DNA of 64,000 nt from Mangifera indica (lineage: Eukaryota > Streptophyta > Magnoliopsida > Sapindales > Anacardiaceae), in NCBI RefSeq assembly GCF_011075055.1, contig NC_058156.1:2790001-2854000 (forward strand). Reading direction: 5' to 3'. The notes beneath the pieces are model-generated. The model was not told where the DNA came from. It did no database searches and worked only from the letters and a program-made list of their open reading frames with translations. Shown piece by piece: positions 24,389 through 37,224 of the stretch; within the stretch, counting starts at the first letter, position 1, and each line of letters begins with the position of its first letter. Both the position numbers and the translations under genes were made by a program.

Positions 24389-27023
24389 ATGCCTGGAATT
24401 GTTATTGATGAAATTCGTGAGGAAGGCGTGGTGAATGAATTGAATGGAGATTCTACACCTGTTAAGGATAACTCAGTTATGAATAAGTCTCCAGAGAGTA
24501 CTATGACTCAGCAAAGCCCTCGTAGTGTTGGTTCTGGTGTACCTGGTGTTCTGGTGGTTAACACCTCAATCGAGCAACTTTATGAGAATGTCTGTGACAT
24601 GCAGAGTTCTGATCGGTCTCCCTCTAGGCATAGCTTTATATCTGATGGGGAAGAGTCTAGAATTGATTCAGAGTTGCGCCATCTTGTGGGGGGAGAGATG
24701 ATAGAGGTTGCGATAACAGAAGAGGAAGATTTGGAAAAGCCTGAGGATGACTCTCATGGTAAGTCATCTTTGAAGAAAGGTAGTTCATCTCGAGGTAAGC
24801 AGTTGCAGAAGTTAGAGAAGACTGCAAATTCAAAGTCTGCTTCTTCTGGTAACTCAAAGAAAGTTGAAGCATCATTGAAATTAAGTCCCATGGGCATAAG
24901 TCCTTCAGAGAAACCCCAAATCGATAAGCAGAATGATAAGAATCTTAAGAAAGCAAATGCTGGAGTTACCCCTATGGAAAAAAAGAAGGGGAGGTTACAG
25001 AATGGAACAAAGGCTGAATCAAGGTTATATAATCCTGATCTTGCACCATTTTTGCTCAGACAAGCTAGGGAGTTGATTTCTACTGGAGAGAATCCCCAGA
25101 AAGCTCTTGAATTAGCTCTACAGGCAGAAAAATCATTTGAAATTCGCAAAAAGGGGAAGCCCAGCTTAGAAATGGTAATGTGTTTACATGTTACAGCTGC
25201 GATATACTGTAACTTGGGCCAGTACAATGATGCTATTCCGGTTCTTGAACGCTCAATTGAGATACCAGTGACTGAGGAGGGTCAAGAACATGCCCTTGCT
25301 AAATTTGCAGGTTATATGCAATTGGGTGATACTTATGCAGTGCTGGGCCAGCTGGAGAACTCATTAATGTGTTACACGACAGGTTTGGGAGTCCAGAAAC
25401 AAGTTCTTGGGGAAACAGATCCAAGAGTAGGTGGGACATGCAGATATTTGGCTGAAGCTTATGTTCAAGCACTGCAATTTGATGAAGCCAAGAGGCTTTG
25501 TCAGATGGCTCTGGATATTCATAAGGAGAATGGGTCTTCTTCTCTTGAAGAGGCAGCAGATAGGAGGCTGATGGGTCTTATATGTGAAACGATGGGAGAT
25601 CATGAAGCTGCTCTCGAGCATTTTGTTTTAGCCAGCATGGATATGGTGGCAAATGGTCAAGAAGCAGAGGTGGCTTATGTTGATTGCAGCATTGGAGACA
25701 CATATATGTCATTGTTCCGGTATGATGAGGCTGTTTTAGCTTATCAGAAAGCGCTTACAGTTTTTAAGACAATCAAAGGAGAAAATCATCCGGCTGTTGG
25801 TTCAGTCTTTGTCCGTTTGGCTGATATCTACAATAGGACGGGACAATTGAGGGAGTCAAAATCTTACTGTGAAAATGCCCTTAGAATTTACGAAAAGCCA
25901 ATACCTGGTGTTCCTCCAGAGGAGATTGCAAGTGGTCTAACTGATGCCTCTGCTATCTTTGAATCAATGAATGAGCTTGAGCAGGCAATTAAGTTGCTTG
26001 ACAAGGCATTAAAGATATATAATGATGCTCCTGGTCAGCAAAGCACGATTGCTGGAATTGAAGCCCAGATGGGCGTCATGTACTACATGTTGGGGAATCA
26101 TTCTGACTCTTACAACTCCTTAAAGAGTGCAATTTCAAAGCTCCGTGCAAGCGGTGAGAAAAAATCTGCTCTCTTTGGTATTGCTCTTAACCAAATGGGG
26201 CTTGCTTGTGTGCAACGTTATTCTATAACTGAGGCTGTTGAATTATTTGAAGAAGCCAGGCTAATTTTGGAACAAGAGTATGGACAGTGTCACCCAGACA
26301 CTCTGGGGGTGTACAGCAATCTTGCTGGAACTTATGACGCAATTGGCAGGTACTGTTCTCTATCATTCTTGTATATCATTTCTTTAGCTTGTCATCTTCA
26401 CAAAATTACTTAATATTTGTTTTAGTACTTTATCGTTTATGTAAACTCTCTTCTAAATTGGTAATTAAGTGGTTTATTTCACTGTTTTTCACTTGGCCTT
26501 ATTGGTTTGTATTGTTATCATATTGAACATACAGGCTTATGTTTGCATTACTCTCTTCACTTGATCCAAAAGCTGTAGCAGATGAAATGATAATGATGCA
26601 CTTGCTAGGGTGTCATATATGTGATCCCTTCTGTTTTTCTTTCCCCTTTGGTTAAATTTATTTTACAAAGCTAGTTTTGAACTCATTATAGAGGATAAAA
26701 CCAAATAAACACTGAGAGCCAGTGGAATGAATAGTGGCCATGTAAACATCATGGTAAGATAATAATTTGAAAGCATTAATTATTGTTTTCTTTTTTGATG
26801 CAATGCATAATACAGGTTGGATGATGCAATCAACATCTTAGAATTCATCGTTCAGATGAGGGAGGAAAAGCTTGGGACAGCAAATCCTGATGTTGATGAT
26901 GAGAAGAAGAGATTGGGTGAGTTATTGAAAGAAGCAGGGAGAGGTCAAAGCAGAAAAGCTAGATCATTGGAGAATCTCCTCGATGCTAACTCACATATAA
27001 ATACAGATGGTATCAAGGTATGA
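24389..27023 (+). CDS. KLCR: kinesin light chain-related protein (KLCR / CMU family)
   Basis: Exons 24389-26349 and 26816-27023 join (AG|G = Arg in GRLDDAI) to give 722 aa. The N-terminal ~230 residues are acidic and Ser/Lys-rich, with SIEQLYENVCDMQSSD and SRIDSELRHLVGG, typical of the family. From about residue 255 there is an array of tetratricopeptide repeats of kinesin-light-chain type (QARELISTGENPQKALELAL, CRYLAEAYVQALQFDEA, CSIGDTYMSLFRYDEAVLAY, IEAQMGVMYYMLGNHSDS, NLAGTYDAIG, EEKLGTANPDVDDEKKRL). Arabidopsis KLCR/CMU proteins sit on cortical microtubules, interact with IQD proteins and keep microtubules from being pushed aside by cellulose synthase. The start is the ATG of MPGIV, just after a leader-intron acceptor at 24341. 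The stop follows GIKV, but AAG|GTATGA could also act as a donor to an acceptor near 27808, changing the last residues. Which paralogue it is was not resolved. Confidence 0.9.
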
Positions 27024-28538
27024 AAAGGATATTTAAGTGTACTTAGTATGAATTTCATGTATCATAGGATTTATTTAAGAGAAAATGAATGAGGAAAAAA
27101 AAAAAAAAAGGAAGAAAAAGAAAAGCTTGGGGTGTTTTGATTGAATATTGAAGTGGGGAGCATAATATACTTTATTGATTGAGGATTGCTTTATCTTGTC
27201 ATGCACCTTGAAATTATTGTGGTAAATTAACAAACTCTTCATTCTATGTATTGCACTCACTTAAAAGATTTTTAGTAGTTATCCATTTTATGAATATCAT
27301 TCATGTAAATAAGGCATCTTTTTACTTAGAATTTATTAATGAATAATGGATAGTGAGTAAATGATGGTCGGTTTTAGTTTGGAATGTTGATGATGGGATG
27401 GTAGAGGTAGCTGAAATTTGATGAACATCTTTAATTGTTTCAAATTTTGTTGGCCCCTTTGCATACCAGAAAGTTAATTATCATTAAATTGGTTGATGCT
27501 GTTAGATAATTCCCAATCAAGCTCATTGTCCATCTTTGTAAATGTTAAAACTAATTATTTTCACCTTCATGTCTGCTATACTTATTAACCCACTTTGTTT
27601 TTAATTCACTTAATCTTATTGCGGCATCACAGCCTACTTAAGAACAGAGTGAGGCCACATGAAAAACATTTACACAATCTTTCCTTTAATTATGGGTCAG
27701 TTTAAGAGGAAGAGAATAACATTAACACAATGTTTTTGGCTATCATTTTTTTGTTGCATTGGTTTAAACCGCAGAATTAATTTGTAAATTATGCCATGTT
27801 CCAACAGGAAGAAAGACAGTGGCAGGGAGAGTGGTTCCGGAAATGAAAAGCAACACTAGAGACGATTGATCTTGCAGCTGAACATAGGTGATATTATATA
27901 TATATGTATATAGAAGAAGTGCTTTTAACTTTTAAGAGAGCTTTCTATACATGCTTAGCCGATATCTGATGGAGAAATATCATCCACCTTTATACAACAA
28001 TATTAACAAAAGCATTTAGATGTCACTAAACACATTATTGCTGCTGGTGGTTGTGAATATAATATGAGGCAATTTATGGTGTATTTTACATTTTTCAATC
28101 CAGTTTCTTGGTAGTGTACATACCACTGAGAGACCTACAAATTGCATCATACTTATTTTATCAGAGTCAAAATAACATACTGATAATAGATAATCAAAAT
28201 CAATGAGTGAGCTGGAATAGATAATCAAAATGTTCTGGACAAGCAGCACAATGGAGTAATACTGCAAAAAATTCAGCATGTGGGTTTCCTAAGACCAAAA
28301 AGAAAGTTAAAAAAAAAAAATGCAAAGCTTAGTATGCAATTCACAGAAGAAAAGCCTATCAGCTGCCAAGATACATCATCAGCAAGTGCCCATGTGAGGC
28401 TGAGCCATGGGCACCGCCTGCTCTTTGAGGGGAAATGGCAAAACAAGTTTGTAATATATCTAATTATATGGTTACATACTATAAATCCCATATATCAAGC
28501 TTTTTTTTTTTTTTTAATAAATAGACCTCCTTCGTCAC
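27024..28538. other. KLCR 3' flank, no gene seen
   Basis: It contains an A-rich run near 27094-27110, a possible alternative last KLCR exon from about 27809 (EERQWQGEWFRK then TGA) and otherwise unassigned AT-rich DNA. Confidence 0.4.
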
Positions 28539-30200
28539 TCACCAGCCACATCCCGCATGACATTTATTGAATGTAATTGAGGAATATTTTCCTGCCCTTT
28601 TCATCTCCACAGTTAAACTTTCTAATGTATCATATATCTCCTGCAATTGATGATGTGAGCGTTCTCTAGCAATGAAAATGTGGATATAGTTTTTCACTTC
28701 AATCAAACTGCATCCAGGCTGCTTTTCCAGTCTTTTCTCTTTAATTTCTGATCTAACTCTTAACATATTAATTCCATCTCCAAAAATCTTCATATAAATT
28801 TGCAAGGACAAGGTACTCATGCTTGTAGGATCAAGTTTGAATATGTTATGAGCCACAAGTTCTGCAAGACCCAAACAACAAATCCCATATGGATTATCTG
28901 GGACATGAGGCATGTATATGATTAAACAACATATTTCATATAGATGACCAGCTCAGCGTAGAAGACCACCCATGCAAGTTACTTGTTCAAGTTGAGGCTC
29001 AGGCTTATAATCTTCAACCATGCTATTGAAATATTTCCATCCCGTATCAAACCTACCAGCATGGCCGCATGAGGAAGTGCTGTAAAAATTACATGATCAG
29101 GCTTCTTGGCTTCTGGCTGGCATCTTTCATCTTTTCAAACAAAACAATCAATTTATATGCATGAGCATGAGTTTCAAGATACTTTCTGGCATTTTCTTAC
29201 AAATTGTCAAAGAGCTGTTTATGTCCCCGCATTTGCTGTAGGTAGCTATCTGAGAATTGCACGCAAGAACAATGTCCTCAAGCCCTTGCCGTAATATGTA
29301 GCAATGAACCTCCTTACACTGGATCATGACTGACAAGTCAGCACAAGTAGAAAGAATTAATGCTGCTGTTAACAGTATTGGGTCTAATTTGTTCACGCTG
29401 CATATCATGAAATGCCTCAAAAGCTTCAACAATGCATTCCTTTTGAGAATATCCAGATATTAGGACATTTCCCTCACAGGTAAGCCTGAAAAAGACTTTT
29501 TTAGCAGACTTTGAATATCAACATTTTCCATTCATATTAACTAAGGCACCACCAAGAAAAGTATCTGCATCAAGTGCTAGAAGTTGTGATTTTGAGACTG
29601 ACTCAATATTGTTAAACCAGCCTCAGGTATTTGAAGTACATTTCTAGGACCGCTGTTTCAGTTCTTCATTTCTCAATCCATGGCTGAAAGCCAATTCATG
29701 TATCTCCAACTGTTAAATCCAATGATTTTGAGCACAAAACTAAAATAGCCAAAATTGTTGTTGAATCTGGTCTTATCCCCAAATTCAACATCTTCATAAA
29801 AATCTCCAATGCCAGTGACATAACATTCCACGTGAGTGTATTCCTTCTGACTCGTTATCAGAAAGGCTTCCAGGAACACATTCAGCATTCCTAATATCCC
29901 ACATTTCATGTATATGTCAATCAATCCACAAACCAAAAACTCATTGCTGTCCAACCACATTTCACAATATAGCCATGAATTTCTTCACCATTTATCAGAG
30001 CCTCAATTGATGCAAACGATGAAAGAATTGAAACACAGCTAAAGCTTATTTGGGTACATTCCCACGAATCTGCCTAGCCTTTTCCACATCACATCGCCCA
30101 TAAAGTGCCTTAATCAAACACGGAAAGAATCCAGCTTTAACAACTGAAAAGCAATATTCAAGCATGATAAGCTAAACCCAGATAGCATCATCAAATGAAC
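28539..30200 (-). pseudogene. PLS-class PPR protein pseudogene (E/E+ type)
   Basis: Read on the minus strand, pieces in the expected order resemble a plant pentatricopeptide-repeat protein of an organelle RNA-editing type. From the 5' side: LIKALYGRCDVEKARQI (about 30150-30080), GLIDIYMKCG (about 29930), LTAALILSTCADL with GKEVH-like KEVHCYILRQGLEDI and IATYSKCGDI (29432-29148), KPDHVIFTA and EDYKPEPQLEQ (about 29090-28980), then AHNIFKLDPTS and EIKEKRLEKQPGCSLIEV (28913-28539), the E/E+ region. No DYW domain follows. The reading frame changes between pieces and has stops, so no long protein can be made. It looks like an intronless PPR gene that has decayed in place; the N-terminal limit is unclear. 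Confidence 0.7.
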
Positions 30201-31766
30201 CACTATCTGTAAATTCCCAAATCATGTTACCAACTAATGAAACGTTAACTACAGGCTCATTGTTATAACCTCAAGTTTAGAGACTGATTTCTGAAATGAA
30301 TTTCATAAATAATTAAAACGAGTACTAGATTTGTTGGTGGAAGAAACAACAGAGAATTTTCTCGTGTTATAAAGAGCACAATAACTGGGACAAAATTCAG
30401 TTAATAGATGGCACCGTTTCCATTTCTTTTTACCTTGTTTCTGCTACAGTCACAGAATGCAAAAAACCATTGATAGATACTATTGTTGTTCGAATTCTGG
30501 ACTCTCGTTCAATTAATTAATATTGTGTCACCGTTGGAGAGATGGCGTCAAAGCTTGTTGCTTCTGTTTGAAAAGTTCTCGTAAAATCCACATATAACTT
30601 GCCTGACCGGTAGATAAAATGACTTGGCAGAACCTTTTACTGCATAAGTTTTCTGGCAACGCTCAAAATGGAGTCTTAATTAGGAACCACGCATTTCTGC
30701 TTTTCCGAGAAGTTTCGGAAACTGATTTCGGGCGCGTTTCATAATTATGAATTCTATGACTTGAAACGCGTATCAAATTCTTACAAAAAACTAAAGAAAG
30801 TTTGTATGTATGACATTCCGAATAAAATACCTTACATAACCTCTGCACCCCGTCGTCTAATATCCTCTCCTCTCCGGCGTCTCAACTGTCTCCTCTCTGG
30901 CATCTCGAAACTCGTCTCCTCTCCTCTCCTCTCCTCTGTTCGTCTTGGACTCTAGTATGATCTTCAATTCTCAAATTTTCATATTATTGTCTCCATATTT
31001 TGGAATGCATCTGTGTAGAATTTTGTTCGCATGATGCATAAGAGAGTTTATAAACACGGGATAGGCTTGGCAGTTCATGTTATCCAATAGTGTTTATATC
31101 ATACCAGTTTGAATTTTATATAAGAGCTCTTTAATTTTATCTTGAACCGAATTAAAATTATATAGAATTTTTTTCCTCCTAACCTAACCTTATAACATTC
31201 AAATTGATCTGATCAGATCTAATTTGTCTGAAATTATATATTATTTTTACTTTTCAAATAGTTTTAAAAGTTTTAATTTCTCCATCAAATTACCTCATAA
31301 AACACACAATATAAAATATTGTCTTATTGACAAATGATCTAAAAACTTATATACGAAAACTTTTAAAACACATTAATAATTTGAGTAATCAAATCAAATT
31401 CTTTTACTTAATACTAAAATAAAATATTTAAATAAAAATAAAAAATAATATGAATAATTATAATTATATAAAAATATAATTGTATATAATCTATTAAAAT
31501 AATATTTTTATCGATTCGGATAATATTAATTTACTTTCAGAGCATAAATATTTTGAATTGTATCATATTGACTCAAAATAAATTTCGTATTAAAAAACTT
31601 ATTCCTAACCTGATATTTTTAGTGTTATTTCATGTCAAGTTAACAGATCGTATTGAAAATTTTCATCTTTGACATGGGGTGAGTGCGTGAGTTTATAAGG
31701 TTAAAGTTGGAGTTAGCACAAAGTTTGGAGAACTCTTTAATTTGGTATAATTCCACAAGCTCCTTT
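30201..31766. other. intergenic, no gene recognised
   Basis: It holds a CCTCTC-rich run near 30866-30938. From about 31040 to 31660 the AT-rich DNA has a style similar to the hAT-like MITEs, but no paired ends were confirmed. Confidence 0.4.
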
Positions 31767-32311
31767 GGCCAAAAGACTTATTCCCAACTCTAACTTAAAT
31801 TTGTCAACTTTTAAAACACCCAAATACACACTTATCACCTAATTTTTATTAGAATTTTTTATTATGATAAAAAACAAAACGTCATTCTATTTAAAATATT
31901 AAAAAAATTATAATTTTATCTCATTTTACTCCTTAATGATGAAAATTAACAATTTTACATTAACATCAACTCTTTTAGTTTAAAAAAAAATCATTTTCCC
32001 CCCCAAAACGATAGTTGGATTATCGTCGGAGAGAGAAGAATGAAACTTTGGGATTTCAGGGGGAAAAAGTTATTTTTTAAAACTACAAAAATTGAGATTG
32101 AAATAAAATTATTAATTTTCAAAACCAGAGAAAAAATATGATAAAATTATAATTTCTTTAAATAGTTTTAGTAAAATAATTATTTTAACTTTAATCTTAA
32201 CTAAAAATTCTAATAAAAATTAAGTAATAAATAAGTGTTTGAATTTTTAAAAGTTGACGAATATAGGTTTGGGTTTTCACTATTCCTTGGGTGGGGATAA
32301 GTCTTTTGGCC
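31767..32311. mobile_element. short non-autonomous Mutator-like element, copy 4
   Basis: Left end GGCCAAAAGACTTATTCCCA and right end GGGGATAAGTCTTTTGGCC are nearly perfect inverted repeats. Flanks AGCTCCTTT and AACTCTTTA agree at 6/9. The core is reduced: only a short GATAGTTGGATTATCGTCGG and GAGAGAGAAG block remains between AT-rich arms. No coding frame. Confidence 0.75.
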
Positions 32312-33019
32312 AACTCTTTAATGGCTGTGGTGAAGGTTTAACGATGAACAATAACAATTTAGTAGTAAAAAGTCATGTTACCGATATTATATAAGGTTAA
32401 CTAAAGTAATTCCCTGTGAGTTTTGACTTAATGATAATAGATAGACATAATTTTTGTTATCACATTTTCAGTAACTATTTATGTATGTTAGGAATTAGAC
32501 ATATTAATTGGGTTAGTCCAAATGAAGACTTGACCTAAAACACAGAATTTAGGGTCAATTCAAAAAGGTTTGGTCTAGCACTATAGTTTGTCAAGTTTGA
32601 CCTATAGGTCTTTCAAATCGGACTATAAACTTTAGTATTAAACCTATAGGTGGGCCTCGATCTATACTATTTAAAGATTAAAAAAAAAGCATTACTCACT
32701 CACATAGTTGCTTCTGCTTGTGGCAGAATCCAAAACGACTTTTGCCACATAGACAGAGGTCTTCAACAGCTACTGTTTAATTTTTTAAATTTTTATTTAT
32801 TTTTTCTTTTATATAAACCAATTCAAATCTTCTTCATTTTCAATTTTATTTACAAATCTCTCAATCTTTTAATCTCAATTTTTTATTATATTTTCAATTT
32901 AATTTTTTTCATCAATTTTTTTTTAGAAACTATCTGAATTCATAAATAATAATTTTTTTGTTAATAATTTTGTTTTCATTTCAATTTTAGCATTATAAAT
33001 ATTATAAATAGATCTAATA

Positions 33020-35010
33020 TCAAATGAATTCAATATATTTGAATATTATCATGTTGATATTGATGATATTATTGATGACGCACAAAGTGAAATAGGTGGA
33101 GCACTAACAGGTGAAAATGGTACAAGTATAGTTTCACATTCAACAAAAAGAAAAAGAAAATAAATATCAATGGTATGGGAGTACTTCGATCAAATAGAGA
33201 AAATAATCAAAGAAAAATTAATTTGCCAAATAGTTGGTAAACATTGTGGTTCTTATTTGACATGTACAGGTATGAGTGGCACATGACACTTTCGCCGACA
33301 CATTACTAATTACTGTAAAAAAATTTCACATGAGCTCAAAGGACAAAAACAAATTATATTCACCCGATCGCGATCTGTTAGTCCTAACGCCAGTTTAGTA
33401 AGAGGTCTAAGTGGTTTTGAACACATGAGAAAAATGTCAACTTTCACATATGATCAAATGAAGATGCGAGACCACATGATCAGATATGTAGTTGCTTATA
33501 ATCAAACTTTAGTTATGTAGAAGATGAAATTTTAGAATGAATGATATAAAATAGTGTTCAACCGATATTTAAAAGAATTTTTAAATCAGGTCTTAGGGTA
33601 AATATCCTGAGAAATTATGAATTATTGAAATTAAAAGTTATTAGAGAATTAAGTAATTTTAATGGTGTTATTTCAATAACTTTTTATTTATAGACAGTTA
33701 CAAATCAAGATATAGAGTATTTTTGTGTAACTGCCATTATATTAATTTTGATTGATAGTTTTGCAAAAAAATTATTTCATTTAGAAATTTAAATATTCAT
33801 ATGATGATCTTACAATTTAATGTGTATTAACAAATATTTTTGAAGAATATAAAATTGATAATTCTATTTTTTCAATTACTTTTGATAATGTCAAAAATAA
33901 TGATAAAATGATTGAATATATGTGTAATAATTTATCTCCTCCATTTAATAAAAAATTATTTCATATTAGGTGTGCATATCATGTTATTAATTTAATAGCT
34001 CAAGAAGGTTTGAGCTTAACTAAAAAACATATACAAGTAATTAAACATGTCATTGCATATATTTTATTATCTCCATCACGGGTATAAACATATTATCAAT
34101 TATGTAAATTAATGAGGTTGAGAAGAAAAAAAATTAAAAGTAGATATTAAAACTAGGTGAAATTCAACATACATGGTACTTTAACACTCCACTAAAAGAT
34201 TTAACAAATCTTTTTTTTTTTTTTACAAATCAAGATTAGGAGATATTTATGGTTCTAATGAATATATTATGGTCATTGAACACAGCCACAAACGGTTACT
34301 TAGGTATGTATTATCTAACTACTTGTTCAATAATATATAATATGATAGAAATAAGTAATATTTTTAAAAAACATAGGGCTCATGACTCTCATTATACTTT
34401 CCAGAATATATCTAAGTAAATGAAACAAAAATTTAAAAAATATTGGGATTAAATTTCTTTACTTTATTCTGCAGCTACTGTTTTAGATATTAGGACAAAA
34501 ACTAATAGACTACATAATTTATTTGATGTTATTAATGAAGATTTTTTAATTAATAGTAATGTTAATTCTGTTGAATATGTTAAAAAATTTTTACTTAAAA
34601 TGTATAGTATTTATGAACAAAAATATAGAAGGACTAGACAAAGTTCTATACTAAAGTAAGTTCGGGTAGTTTAAGCAAAAAAACGTTACTTATATGGTAT
34701 TTTTTGCACAAAGGTAAGCAACCTACCAGGCGAAATACAAATTATGGTTAATTTTATAATTATATCAATATTGAGTATTATCTAGAAATTGTTCAAATAT
34801 TTAATAATGAAAAACTAGATATTTTGGCATGGTGAAAAGATAAGGCAGAAATTTTTTCTATGCTTGCTACCATGACCCGAGATCTATTAACATCTTTGAT
34901 GTCGACTGTAGCATCAAAATCCACTTTTAGTATAAGTGGATGTGTGTTAGATGATATACAATTTAATTTACACCTAAACATGGTCAAAATGATAATGTGT
35001 ATGAAGGATT
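33020..35010 (+). pseudogene. hAT transposase pseudogene (BED finger, dimerisation domain)
   Basis: Order of remnants follows Ac-like transposases. An acidic start (EYYHVDIDDIIDDAQSE) and KRKRK precede a BED-finger region near 33165-33315 (VWEYFDQIEK, then SGT and HFRRH). Then come SITFDNVKNNDKMIEY, RCAYHVINLIAQEGL (about 33967-34015) and, near 34790-34960, a C-terminal hAT dimerisation motif (LDILAW, TRDLLTSLMSTVASKSTFS, SGCVLDD). Stops occur repeatedly, the first inside the BED region, and the frame shifts several times, so it is dead. Family placement is firm; the exact start is not. Confidence 0.85.
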
Positions 35011-35093
35011 AAATCAAAACTGATTTCAAATTATAGAATCGAGTGACAAAAGATATCTTTAAAGAATTCAGAAATTTGGATATTAAAGATAAA

Positions 35094-35119
35094 TATATAT
35101 ATATATATATATATATATT
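35094..35119. repeat. (TA)n microsatellite
   Basis: Dinucleotide run inside the hAT relic, 3' of its transposase. Confidence 0.85.
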
Positions 35120-35670
35120 ATTTATGTTTGTAATTATATAATATATAAATTAATTTATTTGTAATTTTTCATCGTTTAACCACGGTATTTCTCCCTCTCA
35201 TTATTTCTCCCCCACAAATGAGAGATTATAAATAAAATGTTTAAGGTATTATATTTAGTTTTAATAACTAAAAAATAATTTATTTTAAAAATTTTAATTA
35301 AAATTAAAAAAAATTATTTAAATAGGTTAGCTTGGAGGTCGGCGCATGGGTCAACTGATTAAGGCTTAACCCGAGCCTATATATATAGAATCGAACTGTG
35401 AACCTTTAAAATTCTATATATCGATTCGATCTAAAATCCATTACTATGCAAAGCTAAGATTCAATTTGGGCCATAGGCCGAATAGATTGAGCTAGAGCCA
35501 ACCTAGCTCGACCCATTGACCTATCTATCAGAAATAGATCAATCTTTTGAGCAAGTTATATGACCTTAAAAGGATCCTAAATATTGATACATCAAAGTTG
35601 TTTTCTCGTAAATCTTTTTCCCATATAGGTATTAAAAATCATTTAACATTAGTCTCATACTATGCATATA

Positions 35671-36191
35671 TAAGGAGTTTGCACGCTCTAATTTAATATA
35701 ATTTGAGAATTTTTTAAAATTAAATTAAAAATAATTAAAATTTTTTTAAACTAACCTAAACTATTTATGTATCAAATTAAATTAAATTAAAAATTATAAT
35801 TTGATCTAATTAGGAGTATAATTAAAACCAATTAAAATTATTCATTTATAAACCTATATTATTTAATAAAATTAATTAAATTATAGTTTTATAAGATGTA
35901 ATATAAATATGTAAAATAAATAATAAATATATTTAAAATATATATATTAGAAAAAAGATAAAATAAATATTAAAATAAACAATTATTAAAGTACTTTCAA
36001 ATATATATATATTAAAAAATACAGTTTACTGTTTAATTTGGTTTAAAAATTATTCAAACCATAATCTAAATTAAAAACTGTTTCAAAAATTTATCAATCT
36101 AAACTAAATCATTTTACAAATCAATCAAACAATAATTTTTAAGTGATTCGGTTTAGTTTTATGATTCGAACTAAATTATGCATATCTCTAC
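35671..36191. mobile_element. hAT-like MITE
   Basis: Left end TAAGGAGTTTGCACGC and reverse complement of the right end (GTAGAGATATGCATAA) are imperfectly alike. Flanks TGCATATA (35663-35670) and TGTATATA (36192-36199) agree at 7/8. The interior is AT-rich with repeated AATTAAA and AATCTAAA words and no frame. Confidence 0.5.
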
Positions 36192-36269
36192 TGTATATAT
36201 TATCTAGTACAATATGATATAAATAAAAAATAATATGCATTTTAGCTATGAATGGAAAATTTGTATGTA

Positions 36270-36440
36270 TCAATAGAAAAAGTAATACTATGTATACATA
36301 ATTTAGATATACAAATAGTATATTATTATATAATTGAGTGTTATATTATCTTTAATTCAAAATCGTTCAATTACATTATAATACATCATTTGTATAACTA
36401 AATTGTATATAAAAAATATATATGTATAATTTTATTATAA
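36270..36440. repeat. AT-rich MITE-like copy related to 60439-60595
   Basis: It has ACTATGTATACATAATTT and an inner ATAATTGAGTG...CGTTCAATTA palindromic core. Limits are approximate. Confidence 0.4.
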
Positions 36441-36744
36441 TAGAAATATAGGAACCAATCTGTATTAATAAATTTTTTTACATTAAACCAAAGTCAAAAT
36501 CGTGTATTCAATCTAACGGTTAAATCTTTAAATATATATGTTTTAATTAAGCTCAAACGGCTTATTCTCAACCAAGATTTAGTTTATTATTAAAGTAATA
36601 TTTATTAATTTTTAAAAATTTAAAAATTTATCTAACACTCAACTCTTAATTTTATTTTAGTTGGGGGAGTAAAATTATAATAAGAAAAATCATATTAAAT
36701 GCGTTAAATTAAAGAGATCTAAGCGAAATTGTCTAAAACAATTA

Positions 36745-37224
36745 GGAGGCGTTTGGTTTAGGTAATGTTTTATTACCAAAATAGAAAGATTACCTTGAAG
36801 ATAAATTACTTAGAAAATTACTGGGTATAAATGATTATTATGTTTGATAAAATTTGGTAAGTATAAATAATTATTGTGTTTGGTTAAAAGTAATAAAAGA
36901 TTACCAGTAAATTATTTTACTTAAATGTCTTTAAATATAATTATTTTAAAATATTTTTATATTATTGTCATATTAATTAAAAATAAATTTATTTTTATCT
37001 CAAAAAATTAATAAATAATAATATAATTATAATAAATTCAAGATTACCTTAGTAATCTTTAAATACCTAAGGTAAATGTGGTAATCAGATTACCACCTAT
37101 ATTACCTGCCACGTCAGCATTAGTAATAAAAGATTACTGTAATCTTTTATTACTGATAAACTAAACAAGGGAATAAAAGATAGATTACCAAGGTAATCTT
37201 AAAAGACGCCAACCAAACGCCCCC
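36745..37224. mobile_element. PIF/Harbinger-like (Tourist-type) MITE
   Basis: Left end GGAGGCGTTTGGTTTAGGTA pairs with right end CCAACCAAACGCCCCC. TTA lies directly outside both ends (36742-36744 and 37225-37227), the 3-bp duplication of PIF/Harbinger elements. GGTAATCTTTTATTAC-like words recur inside. No transposase frame; 480 bp. Confidence 0.8.

Larger units (their letters stand above)
32496..35527 (+). mobile_element. hAT (Ac/Tag-like) transposon relic with target duplication
   Basis: Left end TAGACATATTAATTGGGTTA pairs with right end CCATTGACCTATCTA. Flanks TTAGGAAT (32488-32495) and TCAGAAAT (35528-35535) agree at 6/8, the 8-bp hAT duplication length. The interior carries a decayed transposase (see next entry). 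Subterminal regions with GGCC and AGGTCT words match the short element at 61263-62202. Confidence 0.85.

Noticed and set aside
24754..25227. 157-codon minus-strand frame opposite the KLCR gene
   Set aside because: A shadow of the plus-strand KLCR exon, whose coding frame is clearly the real one.
30866..30938. CCTCTC-rich run as a possible gene leader
   Set aside because: No coding exon or promoter could be linked to it; it is best left as simple sequence.
36548..36745. GGCTTATTCTCAACC resembling a short-MULE left end
   Set aside because: No paired right end or 9-bp duplication was found, so it could be chance or a truncated copy.
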